Below are positions 49,853-59,114 of a DNA stretch of 64,000 nucleotides, piece by piece. Under the pieces are notes generated by a model. That model was not told the origin of the DNA. It ran no database searches and was given only the letters and a program-made list of their open reading frames with translations. Origin of the DNA: Chryseobacterium sp. HSC-36S06. GTDB taxonomy: Bacteria > Bacteroidota > Bacteroidia > Flavobacteriales > Weeksellaceae. The stretch is from assembly GCF_024171485.1 (NCBI RefSeq), contig NZ_JALJZX010000002.1, positions 434,001 through 498,000 of the forward strand. Reading direction: 5' to 3'. Each line of letters opens with the position of its first letter. The first letter of the stretch is position 1. The position numbers and the translations under genes were made by a program.

Positions 49853-50836
49853 ATGAGGTTGTTACCTGAAGAAAAACTGGAAATCATCCAAATGGTTACC
49901 CGTAGTGAAATCGGCGTCAACAGGACGCTCAGAGAACTTGGCATTCACAAAAGCACCTTCTACAAGTGGTATAATCTGTACCTTGAGAAAGGTGAAGCGG
50001 GATTTCATTCTTCCCCTTCTTCTGGCAGAAGGCAGTGGAACAGCATTCCTGAAGAAGAGAAAAATCTGGTGGTAGAAATCGCTTTGAATTATCCTGAACT
50101 CTCCAGCAGAGAACTGGCTCATAAAATCACCGATGAGAAGGGTGTATTTATCTCAGAATCCAGTGTTTACCGTATTTTAAAGAAAAGAGGACTGATAACG
50201 GCTCCATCGCACATCCTGATTTCTGCCTCGAATGAATTTAAGGATAAAACCAATTTTGTTCACGAAATGTGGCAGACGGATTTTACTTACTTTAAAATTC
50301 TGGGTTGGGGCTGGTACTATCTAAGCACGGTGATTGACGATTTTAGCCGCTATATCGTTCATTGGGAATTGTGTCGAAATATGAAGGTGAATGATGTTCA
50401 AAGAACCATTGACCGAGCTGTGAAGAAAGCAGGTTTAAGAAAAGGACAAGTTCCGAAACTTCTATCGGACAACGGTTCTTGCTATATTACCGAGGAATTA
50501 AAGGATTATTTACACGATAATCACGGCATGAAGCAAATCCACGGAAAACCCGCTCATCCACAGACACAAGGCAAGATTGAACGCTACCACCGGACGATGA
50601 AAAATGTGGTGAAACTGCATCATTATTACAGTCCGGATGAATTGCAAGCCGCTTTGGAAGTGTTTGTAAACCGCTACAACAATGAGCGTTATCACGAATC
50701 TTTGAAGAATCTCACTCCAGCGGATGTGTATTTTGGAAGAGCCGACGAAGTCTTGAAGATAAGACAGCAGATAAAATCTGAAACTCTAAAAAGAAGAAAA
50801 AAGGAATATTACAAAAGAAAATTAATCGAAACCTAA
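49853..50836 (+). CDS. IS3-family transposase OrfB (DDE integrase)
   Basis: A 327-residue integrase-type protein. The N-terminal HTH_21/HTH region (NRTLRELGIHKSTFYKWYN) is followed by the DDE core: first D in MWQTDFTYFKI, second D in LLSDNGSCYI and E in QGKIERYHRTMKN. The core looks complete, so the element may be active. The ATG at 49853 follows the orfA stop by 20 bases, but the frame is open upstream through the A8 slip site, so the natural product is probably a frameshifted OrfAB. Confidence 0.93.
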   Translation: MRLLPEEKLEIIQMVTRSEIGVNRTLRELGIHKSTFYKWYNLYLEKGEAGFHSSPSSGRRQWNSIPEEEKNLVVEIALNYPELSSRELAHKITDEKGVFISESSVYRILKKRGLITAPSHILISASNEFKDKTNFVHEMWQTDFTYFKILGWGWYYLSTVIDDFSRYIVHWELCRNMKVNDVQRTIDRAVKKAGLRKGQVPKLLSDNGSCYITEELKDYLHDNHGMKQIHGKPAHPQTQGKIERYHRTMKNVVKLHHYYSPDELQAALEVFVNRYNNERYHESLKNLTPADVYFGRADEVLKIRQQIKSETLKRRKKEYYKRKLIET

Positions 50837-51662
50837 TTTTTTTTCTTTTTTAAAGCAAAAACTAAACTTTAAATTCTATATTTGAAACAGAAAACACTCT
50901 CTAAGAAAAAGTACACTTTCTTTTGAAGACATACAAAGATTTTACTGTTAAAGTGAATGCTATCACACCGGTGATGGGTGTGACGCCGGCGGCCATTGTG
51001 AATACGCAGCCCTATCTGATCTTTTACTCAGGCCAAAGCAATCAGGTGAATCTTCCGGTGTGGCGTGAGGTTATTCCTGAGCAGAAGGCTTTTTTTGCCA
51101 AACTTGCGGGCATCGCTGAAGAGGGCGAAAAGATGTTTGGGTATTTTTTCAACGGCTTTTATGTGGCTCACGAAATGGGACATGCGCTGCAGCATGCTTC
51201 AGGGAAATCTGATCCAAACCTGTACCGCAATGAGTATACTGCTAATACGATTGCCATCCTGTACTGGAGGAAAACCGGGCAAACGCAGGAGCTGAAACAG
51301 TGCTACGACTATGCAAAGAAAATGGTAAAACAGCTGCCTAATCCGTTTCCGGAGGGAGAGGATCCCGTTCAATATTTCAATGAACATTATGAGGAACTTG
51401 GTGCAGATCCGTACAAGTACGGTTTTTACCAGTTTGCACAGTTTGTGAAAATCTATGAGGATCAATCGCTGGGTGATTTCGATTAGTATATCAAAAACTT
51501 TTAGAGTGAGTGGTGGAAGGGTGTAGACGGCAGAAAAAGAAATTATTTGTTCACGGCGCACGGCAGACTCTTCGTGGGACTGCAGCGGTGGTTTCCGGGA
51601 GTGATGAGAACCATTATTTCTAAAAGTCCGAAGCCGGAATCGTGAGGATGCGTAAACCGCTC

Positions 51663-51703
51663 TAAAAAAAAGCGCTGTTAGAGCTCCAAGCTCTAACAGC
51701 GCT
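51663..51703 (-). terminator. Strong terminator of typA
   Basis: Perfect 15-bp stem AGCGCTGTTAGAGCT (51671-51685) / AGCTCTAACAGCGCT (51689-51703) with a 3-base loop, followed on the minus strand by eight T. It lies 20 bases after the stop at 51723. Confidence 0.95.
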
Positions 51704-51722
51704 GTATATTATTCAGAATCCA

Positions 51723-53528
51723 TTATCCTTTTGCGCCTCTTTCGATACGCTTCCTTTCGTTTTCTGAAAGGATTTTTTTACGCATTCTGATGAAGTTGGG
51801 AGTTACCTCGATGGCTTCGTCACCCTGGATATATTCCATACATTCTTCCAGAGAGAATAAGATTTTCGGAGCGATGCTGCCGTCTTTATCCTTACCTGAT
51901 GCACGCATGTTGTTCAGCTGCTTGGCTTCCACGATATTCACAATCAGATCGCCAGGTTTGTTCTGCTCACCGATGATCATTCCTTCGTAGATTTCCTCGC
52001 CCGGATCAACAAAGAACTTGCCTCTGTCCTGAAGTTTGGCGATAGAGTATTCTGTAGCCGGTCCCTGACCTTTACTTACCAATACACCTACAAGTCTTCC
52101 CGGGATTGCTCCTTTGAAAGGCTTATAATCCGTGAAGCGGTGTGCCATAATTGCTTCACCAGCTGTTGCGGTCAGCATTTGAGAACGCAGACCGATCAAA
52201 CCTCTTGAAGGAATTTCGAATTCCATGTGCTGCATTTCGCCTTTGGTTTCCATGATATGAAGATCACCTTTACGCTGAGTCGCCAAATCGATTACTCTAG
52301 AAGCGTATTCTTCCGGAACGTCAACAACCATAGATTCATAAGGCTCACATTTAACACCGTCAATTTCTTTCAGAATTACCTGCGGCTGACCGATGGTCAT
52401 TTCGTAACCTTCTCTTCTCATGGTTTCAATTAAAACCGAAAGGTGAAGAATACCACGTCCGAATACTAAAAATGTGTTTGCATCTTCAGTTGGCTCAACT
52501 CTTAAAGCTAGGTTTTTCTCCAGTTCCTTCATTAACCTTTCTTTAAGGTGATTTGAAGTTACATATTTACCGTCTTTACCGAAGAAAGGGGAGTTGTTGA
52601 TAGAGAAAGTCATGTTCAAAGTCGGCTCATCGATCGCTGTACGCGGCAATGGATCCGGGTTCTCAAGATCTACAAATGAATCCCCAATCTGGAATTTATC
52701 GAAACCTACGATTGCACAGATATCTCCGGCTTTTACTTCCTGAACTTTCTTTTTACCAAGACCTTCGAAAACGTATAATTCTTTTACTTTTCCTTTGATG
52801 ATGTTGCCGTCTTCCTGAGCAAGGCCAACCCATTCAGATTCTTTTACAGAACCCTGGGTGATTTTTCCGATTGCAATTCTTCCCAAAAAAGAAGAGAAAT
52901 CGAGTGAAGTAATCTGCATTCTCAGCGGACCTTCTTTAGCTTCCGGAGCAGGAACGTGCTCTAAGATACCATCCAATAACGGGAAGATATTTTCGGTTTG
53001 CTCTAATGAAGAGTTGAACCAGCCCTGTTTAGATGAACCATAGAACGTAGGGAAATCTAACTGCTCTTCAGTTGCGTTAAGGTTGAAGAAAAGATCGAAA
53101 ACCTGATCATGAACTTCGTCGGGACGACAGTTAGGTTTATCAACTTTGTTGATGACCACCACCGGTCTTAATCCTAATTCCAAAGCTTTCTGAAGTACGA
53201 AGCGCGTCTGCGGCATCGGTCCTTCGAAGGCATCTACCAATAGCAGAACCCCGTCAGCCATTTTCAATACTCTTTCAACCTCACCACCGAAATCGGCGTG
53301 ACCGGGAGTATCGATTACATTAATTTTGGTGTCTTTATAAGTTACCGAAATGTTTTTTGATAAGATGGTAATTCCACGCTCTCTTTCAAGGTCATTATTG
53401 TCCATGATAAGATCACCGGATTCCTGATTTTCGCGGAATACACTGGTGGCGTGAATGATTTTGTCGACCAATGTAGTCTTTCCGTGGTCAACGTGCGCAA
53501 TGATTGCGATATTTCTAATGTTTTGCAT
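51723..53528 (-). CDS. typA: Ribosome-associated GTPase TypA/BipA
   Basis: A 601-residue translational GTPase from ATG 53528 ([20 protein letters not shown]). G1 [10 protein letters not shown]2/switch ERGITI, G3 [12 protein letters not shown] and G4 NKVDKP are present, followed by the EF-G-like domains III and V and the BipA C-terminal domain. It binds ribosomes and assists assembly, especially under cold or stress. A TAnnTTTG box on the minus strand supports this start. The upstream in-frame extension of 17 residues is rejected. Confidence 0.96.
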   Translation of the reverse strand: MQNIRNIAIIAHVDHGKTTLVDKIIHATSVFRENQESGDLIMDNNDLERERGITILSKNISVTYKDTKINVIDTPGHADFGGEVERVLKMADGVLLLVDAFEGPMPQTRFVLQKALELGLRPVVVINKVDKPNCRPDEVHDQVFDLFFNLNATEEQLDFPTFYGSSKQGWFNSSLEQTENIFPLLDGILEHVPAPEAKEGPLRMQITSLDFSSFLGRIAIGKITQGSVKESEWVGLAQEDGNIIKGKVKELYVFEGLGKKKVQEVKAGDICAIVGFDKFQIGDSFVDLENPDPLPRTAIDEPTLNMTFSINNSPFFGKDGKYVTSNHLKERLMKELEKNLALRVEPTEDANTFLVFGRGILHLSVLIETMRREGYEMTIGQPQVILKEIDGVKCEPYESMVVDVPEEYASRVIDLATQRKGDLHIMETKGEMQHMEFEIPSRGLIGLRSQMLTATAGEAIMAHRFTDYKPFKGAIPGRLVGVLVSKGQGPATEYSIAKLQDRGKFFVDPGEEIYEGMIIGEQNKPGDLIVNIVEAKQLNNMRASGKDKDGSIAPKILFSLEECMEYIQGDEAIEVTPNFIRMRKKILSENERKRIERGAKG

Positions 53529-53546
53529 AATCGTTTTTTGACGGTG

Positions 53547-53579
53547 CAAAAGTAAACTTTTTTGTCGGATAATTTGCAA
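53547..53579 (-). promoter_or_regulatory. Probable promoter of typA
   Basis: Minus-strand TACTTTTG (TAnnTTTG, 53554-53547) and TTG at 53579-53577, 22 bases apart, which is longer than usual. The -7 box ends 18 bases before the ATG at 53528. Confidence 0.55.
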
Positions 53580-53677
53580 AGTGATATAGAATTAACAGAA
53601 ATTAATACAGAAAATTATAGAAAGTTTAATTCTGTCCGGCAAAAGATTTTTTTTTCGGGAATCCGGCGCGTATTATT

Positions 53678-54283
53678 TTACTTTTCCGTAGTGATAATTA
53701 CAGTGATTGCTTTCACAAATCTTGCCGTATAATGAGGAGAAGAAAGGCTGGAAACTGTGACGCCATTTGCTTTCCCGCTTGAAGCATGTATAAAATCTGA
53801 GTTGCTGCCGGCAGCCCGCGAAACGATACCGATATGACCAACTTCCGGAGTCTGTACATCGGTGCCGTAGAAGATGAGTAAATCACCAACCTGCACATTA
53901 TCAACAGAGATTTCCTGCCCGAAATCAAGGAAATCTTTTGAAGACCTCGGGACTTCAAATCCAAAATGCCTGTACACATAATGTATAAAGCCTGAACAGT
54001 CGAAACCGGTTTTGGGATCTGCCGCCGCATAAACATAAGGAGTCCGGAGATAGCGGTACGCGAATTTCACAAGGTCTTTGCGTTGATTATAATTACCAAC
54101 GTTGCCTTTGGGTGTGGTTTTAATCACAGGATTTGTACCAGTTTCAGTAAGCGCAGTTTCTGTGCCTGTTTTCTTTTTTCTAAACAGATCCCAATATTGG
54201 TTTTTCACCTCAGTAACATCCTGTTGATCAGAACAGGAAAGGAAGAAGAACGGTATGATTAAATGGAATTTCAACAGATGCAT
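53678..54283 (-). CDS. NlpC/P60 peptidoglycan endopeptidase, lipoprotein
   Basis: A 201-residue protein from ATG 54283 (MHLLKFHLIIPFFFLSC), with lipobox FLSC (C17). The NlpC/P60 domain begins near residue 85: DCSGFIHYVYRHFGFEVPRSS holds the catalytic Cys and GHIGIVSR the His. It should cleave stem peptides of peptidoglycan from the periplasmic side. A longer frame adds 10 residues upstream. It follows typA on the same strand but has its own region. Confidence 0.88.
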   Translation of the reverse strand: MHLLKFHLIIPFFFLSCSDQQDVTEVKNQYWDLFRKKKTGTETALTETGTNPVIKTTPKGNVGNYNQRKDLVKFAYRYLRTPYVYAAADPKTGFDCSGFIHYVYRHFGFEVPRSSKDFLDFGQEISVDNVQVGDLLIFYGTDVQTPEVGHIGIVSRAAGSNSDFIHASSGKANGVTVSSLSSPHYTARFVKAITVIITTEK

Positions 54284-54311
54284 TTCCCTGGTGTACAGAA
54301 AATAAGGTGCC

Positions 54312-54337
54312 AAAAAAGCGGCTTTTTGAGCCGCTTT
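54312..54337 (-). terminator. Terminator of the DUF465 gene
   Basis: AAAGCGGCT (54315-54323) and AGCCGCTTT (54329-54337) with a 5-base loop; six T follow on the minus strand. It lies 25 bases after the stop at 54362 and just upstream of the NlpC gene. Confidence 0.9.
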
Positions 54338-54361
54338 GGAAATATATGATGGTATGTCATT

Positions 54362-54598
54362 TTAGTTTTGCCTTAAGTAGGAATACAGATTGTCTTTTAA
54401 ATGAACTCTTTTTTTGCGTAAATCGGTTAAGTGTTCATCTGTGGTGTGGTTTTGTTCTCCTTCTTCATAATGCTGAATGAGCGCGTTAACTTCCTCATAA
54501 TTCACGTACATTTTCTTAAAATCGCTGTCATTCAGCTTCAGGACATTGATTCTGTCTTCGTATTCAGGAAATTCGTGGGTAAGGTTGTGGTTTTCCAT
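54362..54598 (-). CDS. DUF465 (YdcH family) small protein
   Basis: A 78-residue all-helical protein. The C-terminal HLTDLRKKRVHLKDNLYSYL matches the DUF465/YdcH motif (L..LK..R..LKD.l...L), found in many small uncharacterised proteins. The N-terminal part is acidic. It is flanked by its own terminator and a clear upstream gap, so it is a single-gene unit. Function unknown. Confidence 0.8.
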   Translation of the reverse strand: MENHNLTHEFPEYEDRINVLKLNDSDFKKMYVNYEEVNALIQHYEEGEQNHTTDEHLTDLRKKRVHLKDNLYSYLRQN

Positions 54599-54684
54599 GA
54601 CTTTAAAATTTTAGAATTTTGATAGATTAAAGTTAAGGAAAATTCAAATGAATGCGATATGAAAATTATCAGGAATTCAGGGAT

Positions 54685-55548
54685 TTAATTCAGCAGATCG
54701 AGTTCAATAATATTATTGTCTTTCGCATTCTTAGCTTTTGCACCCTGCTCTTTGTTTTTAATCATTTGGGCCGGGGGAATAACATTTCCGCTCTGATCTG
54801 TAAACTTCAATGTCGCGCCATTAGCCATTGCCTGCTTAATCAATTTTGCCGGATCATTTCGATCTTCCAGATACAGTTTTCTGTATTGAAGCCTGTTAAT
54901 TTCGATGACCTTATTCCGGCCTGCAAATCCTGAAAAATTATCTGTTGAATCTGCAAATTTCGAAATTCCTGCCAGTTCAAACTGATGGGTTCCGGTATGA
55001 TCCTGAAGTTTTATAATCAATCCGGGCAATCCGTGGAATTTGTAAGGCCCGTCCTGAAAAGGAAGTTCCGAAGAAAACCAGGCTTCCCATTTTCTTCCCG
55101 CAAATTCTGTGGTGGCTTTCTGTGTATTGAATTCACCAATTTTTTGCCTGTCGGGGAGTATGTTCCAAATTAATTTGCAGTCGTCTGATACCTTGTAGTA
55201 ATCAATTCCGATATTCAGCAAAGACGAGATCTTAAAATCGGGATAATCTTTAATGATCCTGTATCTTACTGTTCCTTTTCTCTGCGACATCATTTTGGTG
55301 TCCACATTCATAGAGCCGGTCGTTTTAATCTGCTTTTCGTAATAAGCGGTCATTGTAGAGTCCGAAACATGCACATCGTGGCTGTAAAATACCGAACCGT
55401 TTTTAGTGATGTCAAGATTCATAAGTTCTTTCGTAACTTCCTGTTTGTTTAAGGTGTCTTTCACGAAAGAATAGTAGTAGCTGAAACGCTGGTTCTGCGC
55501 AAAAGACAGGTTACAAAATAGTAAGAAGAGGGGAATTAATATTCTCAT
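54685..55548 (-). CDS. GLPGLI family protein
   Basis: A 287-residue secreted protein (signal peptide MRILIPLFLLFCNLSFAQN). Strand-rich, with the family motif YKFHGLPGLIIKL near residue 180 and AFWFSSELPF-like text before it (EAWFSSELPFQDGP). GLPGLI proteins are restricted to Bacteroidota, are periplasmic or surface exposed, and have no known role. It sits behind the M56 sensor gene on the same strand, 63 bases after its stop. Confidence 0.93.
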   Translation of the reverse strand: MRILIPLFLLFCNLSFAQNQRFSYYYSFVKDTLNKQEVTKELMNLDITKNGSVFYSHDVHVSDSTMTAYYEKQIKTTGSMNVDTKMMSQRKGTVRYRIIKDYPDFKISSLLNIGIDYYKVSDDCKLIWNILPDRQKIGEFNTQKATTEFAGRKWEAWFSSELPFQDGPYKFHGLPGLIIKLQDHTGTHQFELAGISKFADSTDNFSGFAGRNKVIEINRLQYRKLYLEDRNDPAKLIKQAMANGATLKFTDQSGNVIPPAQMIKNKEQGAKAKNAKDNNIIELDLLN

Positions 55549-55565
55549 TGATGATTTTTATAGGA

Positions 55566-55602
55566 TTAAAAAAATTGCCCAAGGGTTCAGACTCAGGCAA
55601 TT
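55566..55602 (-). terminator. Terminator behind the M56 gene
   Basis: Minus-strand AATTGCC / GGCAATT with a 16-base loop that pairs further, followed by seven T. It lies 10 bases behind the stop at 55612. Confidence 0.88.
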
Positions 55603-55611
55603 GTTACGGTT

Positions 55612-57357
55612 TTATTTTTTCGTGGTGATGCGGATCTCTCCGGAATTTGTTCCTTCATATCCTTTTTTAATCACATTCATTTTTTCGATGCGGTCTGGCG
55701 ATAGCTGATTCATTTCTTCTTTGCTGACCTGTTTGCCGTCAATGAATACTTTTACCTCGCCACCGCCGTCTGCTTTCAGGATATTGGCTGAGAAAGAGGC
55801 TTTAGCCGCCTTTTCTGCAGTGATTACGGCTTCTTTAATCCGCTGCTGGAATTCCGGTGAACTGATTTTTAGCTCAACTTCTCTGGCGCGCTTCTCTGCT
55901 TCTTCAATTTGCTTTTTGAACTCCGGAGAATTAATTTTTCTTTCTGCTTCCTGAGCTTTTTTCTCCGCTTCTTTAATTTTCTTTTTGAATTCCGGTGAGT
56001 TATATAGCTGGTCGGCTGCTTTTGCATGGTTTTCTGCCGCTTTAATCTTCATTTTAAAATCTTCAGAATTATAGAAACTGTCGAGCTGTGCATATAATTT
56101 ATCCATTTCAACCTGTTTCAGTTCCAGCTTTTTCATATTGATTTTAAAGTCTTCCGAATTGAAAAGTTGATCCATTTTCCCGCTCAGCTGGCCCATTTCT
56201 TTTTCCAATTCTTTGAACTTAGGACTGTTGAAGTCGTTTTTCTTCGCTAATTTTTCGAGCTTTTTGCCTGTAAGACTCATCTCTTTGCTTAATTTTTTAG
56301 CCTCTTCATTATTCTTAATCAGGGCATCGTTCAGCGGTTTAAGCTCCTCATTCTTCAGCTTTATTTCTTTCTCTATTGCATGCGGAACCGGGGGAACCGG
56401 CGGTGCATCGGGTGGGGAAGCAGGCGGTGCGGTTAAGGTATCTTTTTGTTCGATGGCAATAAACTTTTCAATTTCCAGGTTGGTTTCTTTTATTTCTCTG
56501 TTTTTTGCGTTAACAAGGTAGGCGAACGTAAGGATAAACAGAATGGGCAATGCGAACAGACGCCGCGCATAGCTGTATTTGGTTTTTGATTTGGTAAGCA
56601 TTGTGATTCTTTTTTTAAGGTTAGAACTAAGGAACGGACTCGCGGCGGGTAAGTGTTTTCCGGAAAACTGACTTGCCAGAAGCATCTGCGCAAATGCTTT
56701 CGTGTCCGAGTTTTTGATGGCTTTTTTATCAGCCAGATATTCATGAATTAATGTAATTTCTTTTTTGATAAGGTAGAAGAAGGGATTGAACCAAAATACC
56801 GCGGTAATGATTTCGGTGAAGATTTTATCCCGGGAATGCTTCTGCTCGATATGTACCATTTCGTGCTTCAGAATCTGTTGTCCCAAATCTGAATTCAAGG
56901 CGATGGAATCTTTCCAGAACAGATTTCTGAAATAGGAAAACGGAGCTTCCGGCAGATTGGTGTGGTAGAAACTGATGTCCTCAATCTGTTCTCTCCGGTA
57001 TTTTCTCTTAAGGAGTTGGATGGAGATCATTCCATAAATCAGCCTGCCCAGAAAAAAGAGAGCAGCCAATCCACAAGCGTAAATAAAATATCTAAGATAA
57101 ATGAAATCATGGCTTAAAGTTTTAGATTCATTAAAATACTGTAATTTGTTTATTAATAGATAAATACCGCTGTTTACTTCAACTGTAAAATAATCTATTC
57201 TAAGTAACGGCAGCAGGAGGCTTACCAACAATACGATGAGCAGATAGAATCTGTTGTAGTGATGAAAAGTCCTGTCTTTTAAAAACAACCGGTAGTAGCA
57301 AAACATTACACCCGATGTTAAAATAACTTTTGCCAGATACAGAATAAGTGTTTCCAT
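55612..57357 (-). CDS. BlaR1/M56 sensor peptidase with 23-residue repeats and plug-like end
   Basis: A 581-residue membrane sensor. Four N-terminal helices (about 1-120) surround the M56 protease with HEMVH at 165-169. A fifth helix (about 265-283) is followed by a Pro-rich linker. Residues 377-520 contain six repeats of the pattern NSPEFKKxIKEAEKxAxEAE at 377, 400, 430, 453, 476 and 499, 23 apart except one step of 30. The C-terminus (VKVFIDGKQVSKEEMN..GEIRITTKK) is TonB-plug-like. It pairs with BlaI 5 bases upstream. Signal sensed is unknown. Confidence 0.92.
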   Translation of the reverse strand: METLILYLAKVILTSGVMFCYYRLFLKDRTFHHYNRFYLLIVLLVSLLLPLLRIDYFTVEVNSGIYLLINKLQYFNESKTLSHDFIYLRYFIYACGLAALFFLGRLIYGMISIQLLKRKYRREQIEDISFYHTNLPEAPFSYFRNLFWKDSIALNSDLGQQILKHEMVHIEQKHSRDKIFTEIITAVFWFNPFFYLIKKEITLIHEYLADKKAIKNSDTKAFAQMLLASQFSGKHLPAASPFLSSNLKKRITMLTKSKTKYSYARRLFALPILFILTFAYLVNAKNREIKETNLEIEKFIAIEQKDTLTAPPASPPDAPPVPPVPHAIEKEIKLKNEELKPLNDALIKNNEEAKKLSKEMSLTGKKLEKLAKKNDFNSPKFKELEKEMGQLSGKMDQLFNSEDFKINMKKLELKQVEMDKLYAQLDSFYNSEDFKMKIKAAENHAKAADQLYNSPEFKKKIKEAEKKAQEAERKINSPEFKKQIEEAEKRAREVELKISSPEFQQRIKEAVITAEKAAKASFSANILKADGGGEVKVFIDGKQVSKEEMNQLSPDRIEKMNVIKKGYEGTNSGEIRITTKK

Positions 57358-57362
57358 GACTG

Positions 57363-57722
57363 TTATTTTTTAAGTTCGTTCAGCAGCATTTCCAAGTCCT
57401 CCACACTCATCTCGTTTTTTTCTACAAGGAATGAAACCGCGTTTTTGTAAGATCCTTCAAAGTAATTTTTCACCAGACTTTTCATCGATTTTCCGCTGTA
57501 TTTTTCTTTGGAAACGAGAGGAAAATACTCGTGCTGTCTTCCATGGACCTCATAATTGACAAAATCTTTTTCTTTCAACACTTTCAAAATCGTTGAAACG
57601 GTATTGGTGTGCGGCTTAGGGTCAGGGAAAAGTTCCAGGATATCTTTCAGAAAACCTTTATTTATCTCCCAGAGATACTGCATTACCTGTTCTTCGGCTT
57701 TGGTTAATTGAGCAATCTGCAT
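57363..57722 (-). CDS. BlaI/MecI family repressor
   Basis: A 119-residue winged-helix repressor (penicillinase-repressor family). MQIAQLTKAEEQVMQYLWEINK and HTNTVSTILKVLKEKDFV form the DNA-binding part; the C-terminal helices make the dimer. The M56 protease encoded 5 bases downstream probably cleaves or releases it on signal. Directly before the gene is an inverted repeat next to a -7 box, which fits self-repression. Confidence 0.94.
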   Translation of the reverse strand: MQIAQLTKAEEQVMQYLWEINKGFLKDILELFPDPKPHTNTVSTILKVLKEKDFVNYEVHGRQHEYFPLVSKEKYSGKSMKSLVKNYFEGSYKNAVSFLVEKNEMSVEDLEMLLNELKK

Positions 57723-57773
57723 ATCACTATGTATTTAGTGATACAAATGTAGGAATAAATCCCGCTCTTACAA
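57723..57773 (-). promoter_or_regulatory. Promoter and operator of the blaI-M56 operon
   Basis: Minus strand: TTG (57773-57771), 19-base spacer, TACATTTG (57751-57744), then the inverted repeat ATCACTA / TAGTGAT (57723-57729 and 57736-57742, 6-base spacer) covering the likely transcription start. A BlaI dimer here would block initiation. A further ATAGTGAT half-site lies at about 57783-57790. Confidence 0.82.
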
Positions 57774-57891
57774 CTATTTTTATAGTGATATTTTTGATTT
57801 AAGTATAACGTGTTGATTTTCAGCTGAAAAACTTTTAATTACGATGAATAATCAGAAAGATTAAATTGCTTCAGGTTTTGTTCAAAAACAT

Positions 57892-57899
57892 TATCTTTG
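57892..57899 (+). promoter_or_regulatory. -7 promoter box of ychF
   Basis: TATCTTTG matches TAnnTTTG, 57 bases before the ATG at 57957. The nearest TTG (57866-57868) is 23 bases upstream. Confidence 0.55.
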
Positions 57900-57956
57900 C
57901 ACACCTTTAATTTAAACTGCAACGCGCCAAAAGTGTCTTGCTAAAAGCAAAAATTT

Positions 57957-59048
57957 ATGAAATGTGGAATCGTAGGTTTGCCCAATGTAGGTAAATCAAC
58001 CCTTTTTAACTGTCTGAGCAACGCTAAAGCACAGTCTGCCAACTATCCGTTCTGTACGATTGAACCCAATCTGGGAACCGTTTCCGTTCCGGATCAGCGT
58101 TTATTCGAACTTGAAAAATTGGTAAAGCCTGAACGTGTTTTACCGGCGGTCGTAGAAATTGTAGATATTGCCGGACTGGTGAAGGGCGCAAGTAAAGGGG
58201 AAGGTCTGGGAAATCAGTTCCTGGCAAATATCCGCGAATGCGAAGCGATAATCCATGTTTTAAGATGTTTCGAAAACGGAAACATCATTCACGTAGAAGG
58301 AACTGTAGATCCGCTGCGCGACAAAGAAATCATCGATATAGAACTACAGCTGAAAGACATGGAGGCGATAGGTAAAGCAGTCGATAAAGCTAAAAAGTTC
58401 ATCAAATCCGGGAAGAAGGAAGATGTTTTAACTTATGAAATCCTTCAGAATCTACAGAAATTTGTAGAAGACGGTAAAAATGCGCGGGAATTCCCAATGG
58501 ATGATTTTGCACAATCTGTTATTTCTGAAATTCAGCTTCTCACCAACAAACCCGTTCTTTATGTTTGTAATGTGGATGAAAATTCCATTAAAAACGGCAA
58601 CGAATGGATTGCCAGAATCGAGGAAATGGCAGCGAAAGAAAACGCTGAAGTGGTTGTTTTGGCTGCGCAAATCGAAGCCGACATCAACGAACTGGAGACT
58701 TTCGAAGAAAGACAGATGTTCCTTGAAGAACTTGGCCTTGAAGAGCCGGGCGTAAACCGACTTATCAGAAAAGCATACGATTTACTTAAACTACAGACCT
58801 ATTTCACTGCGGGGGTTAAAGAAGTTCGTGCCTGGACTATCGGTCAGGGCTGGACAGCTCCACAGGCGGCAGGAGTGATTCACACCGATTTCGAAAAAGG
58901 ATTTATCCGTGCTGAAGTTATCGGCTATGAAGATTTCATCAATTTCGGTTCTGAAGCCAAAGTAAAAGAAGCGGGAAAAATGAGGGTAGAAGGAAAAGAA
59001 TACATCGTTAAAGATGGCGACGTAATGCATTTCAGATTTAATGTATAA
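57957..59048 (+). CDS. ychF: Redox-regulated ATPase/GTPase YchF
   Basis: A 363-residue Obg-family P-loop protein that prefers ATP and binds ribosomes. KCGIVGLPNVGKSTLFNCLS holds the Walker A motif, IVDIAGLVKGASKGEGLGNQF the switch II, and the C-terminal TGS domain begins near 280 (VRAWTIGQGWTAPQAAGVIH). The length and motifs match the universal family. It diverges from the blaI operon with about 230 bases between the start codons. Confidence 0.96.
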   Translation: MKCGIVGLPNVGKSTLFNCLSNAKAQSANYPFCTIEPNLGTVSVPDQRLFELEKLVKPERVLPAVVEIVDIAGLVKGASKGEGLGNQFLANIRECEAIIHVLRCFENGNIIHVEGTVDPLRDKEIIDIELQLKDMEAIGKAVDKAKKFIKSGKKEDVLTYEILQNLQKFVEDGKNAREFPMDDFAQSVISEIQLLTNKPVLYVCNVDENSIKNGNEWIARIEEMAAKENAEVVVLAAQIEADINELETFEERQMFLEELGLEEPGVNRLIRKAYDLLKLQTYFTAGVKEVRAWTIGQGWTAPQAAGVIHTDFEKGFIRAEVIGYEDFINFGSEAKVKEAGKMRVEGKEYIVKDGDVMHFRFNV

Positions 59049-59085
59049 AGTGATATCTGCATAAATATCACTTAAAGTATAATTC

Positions 59086-59114
59086 AAAGCAGGCTGTTTA
59101 GCCTGTTTTTTTTT
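59086..59114 (+). terminator. Terminator of ychF
   Basis: CAGGCT (59090-59095), loop GTTT, AGCCTG (59100-59105) and nine T. A second stem, AAGTGATAT/ATATCACTT, lies just before it directly after the stop codon. Confidence 0.92.

Larger units (their letters stand above)
49396..50919 (+). mobile_element. IS3-family insertion sequence
   Basis: About 1.52 kb. The ends are inverted repeats AAAGTGTACT (49396-49405) and AGTACACTTT (50910-50919), with a second shared block ending AGTGTTTTC just inside. The TG..CA core is 49400-50915. The left end carries an extra palindrome, TTAGTTC-A-GAACTAA (49409-49423), absent at the right. Two reading frames, an orfA with HTH and an orfB with DDE integrase core, are linked by a run of eight A that allows -1 frameshifting. 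It is inserted in a secreted HExxH protein gene. Confidence 0.9.
49321..51645 (+). pseudogene. Secreted HExxH metallopeptidase-like gene, interrupted by IS3 element
   Basis: The 5' part (49321-49395) reads MAKRITAAAVLCGVFTFGQ, a signal peptide, and stops in the IS end. The same frame resumes after the IS at about 50920 (LLKTYKDFTVKVNAITPVMG) and contains VAHEMGHALQ, an HExxH zinc site. The frame meets TAG at 51484 and again TAG 8 codons later, yet stays protein-like (SEWWKGVDGRKR, GLQRWFPGVMRTI) to a TGA at 51643-51645. So there is an insertion and two further nonsense changes. No clear target duplication was found. Confidence 0.75.

Noticed and set aside
49396-50919. Target site duplication of the IS3 element
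   Set aside because: Flanks of both possible boundaries (TGTACT or AAAGTGTACT) were compared and share no convincing direct repeat of 3-5 bases.
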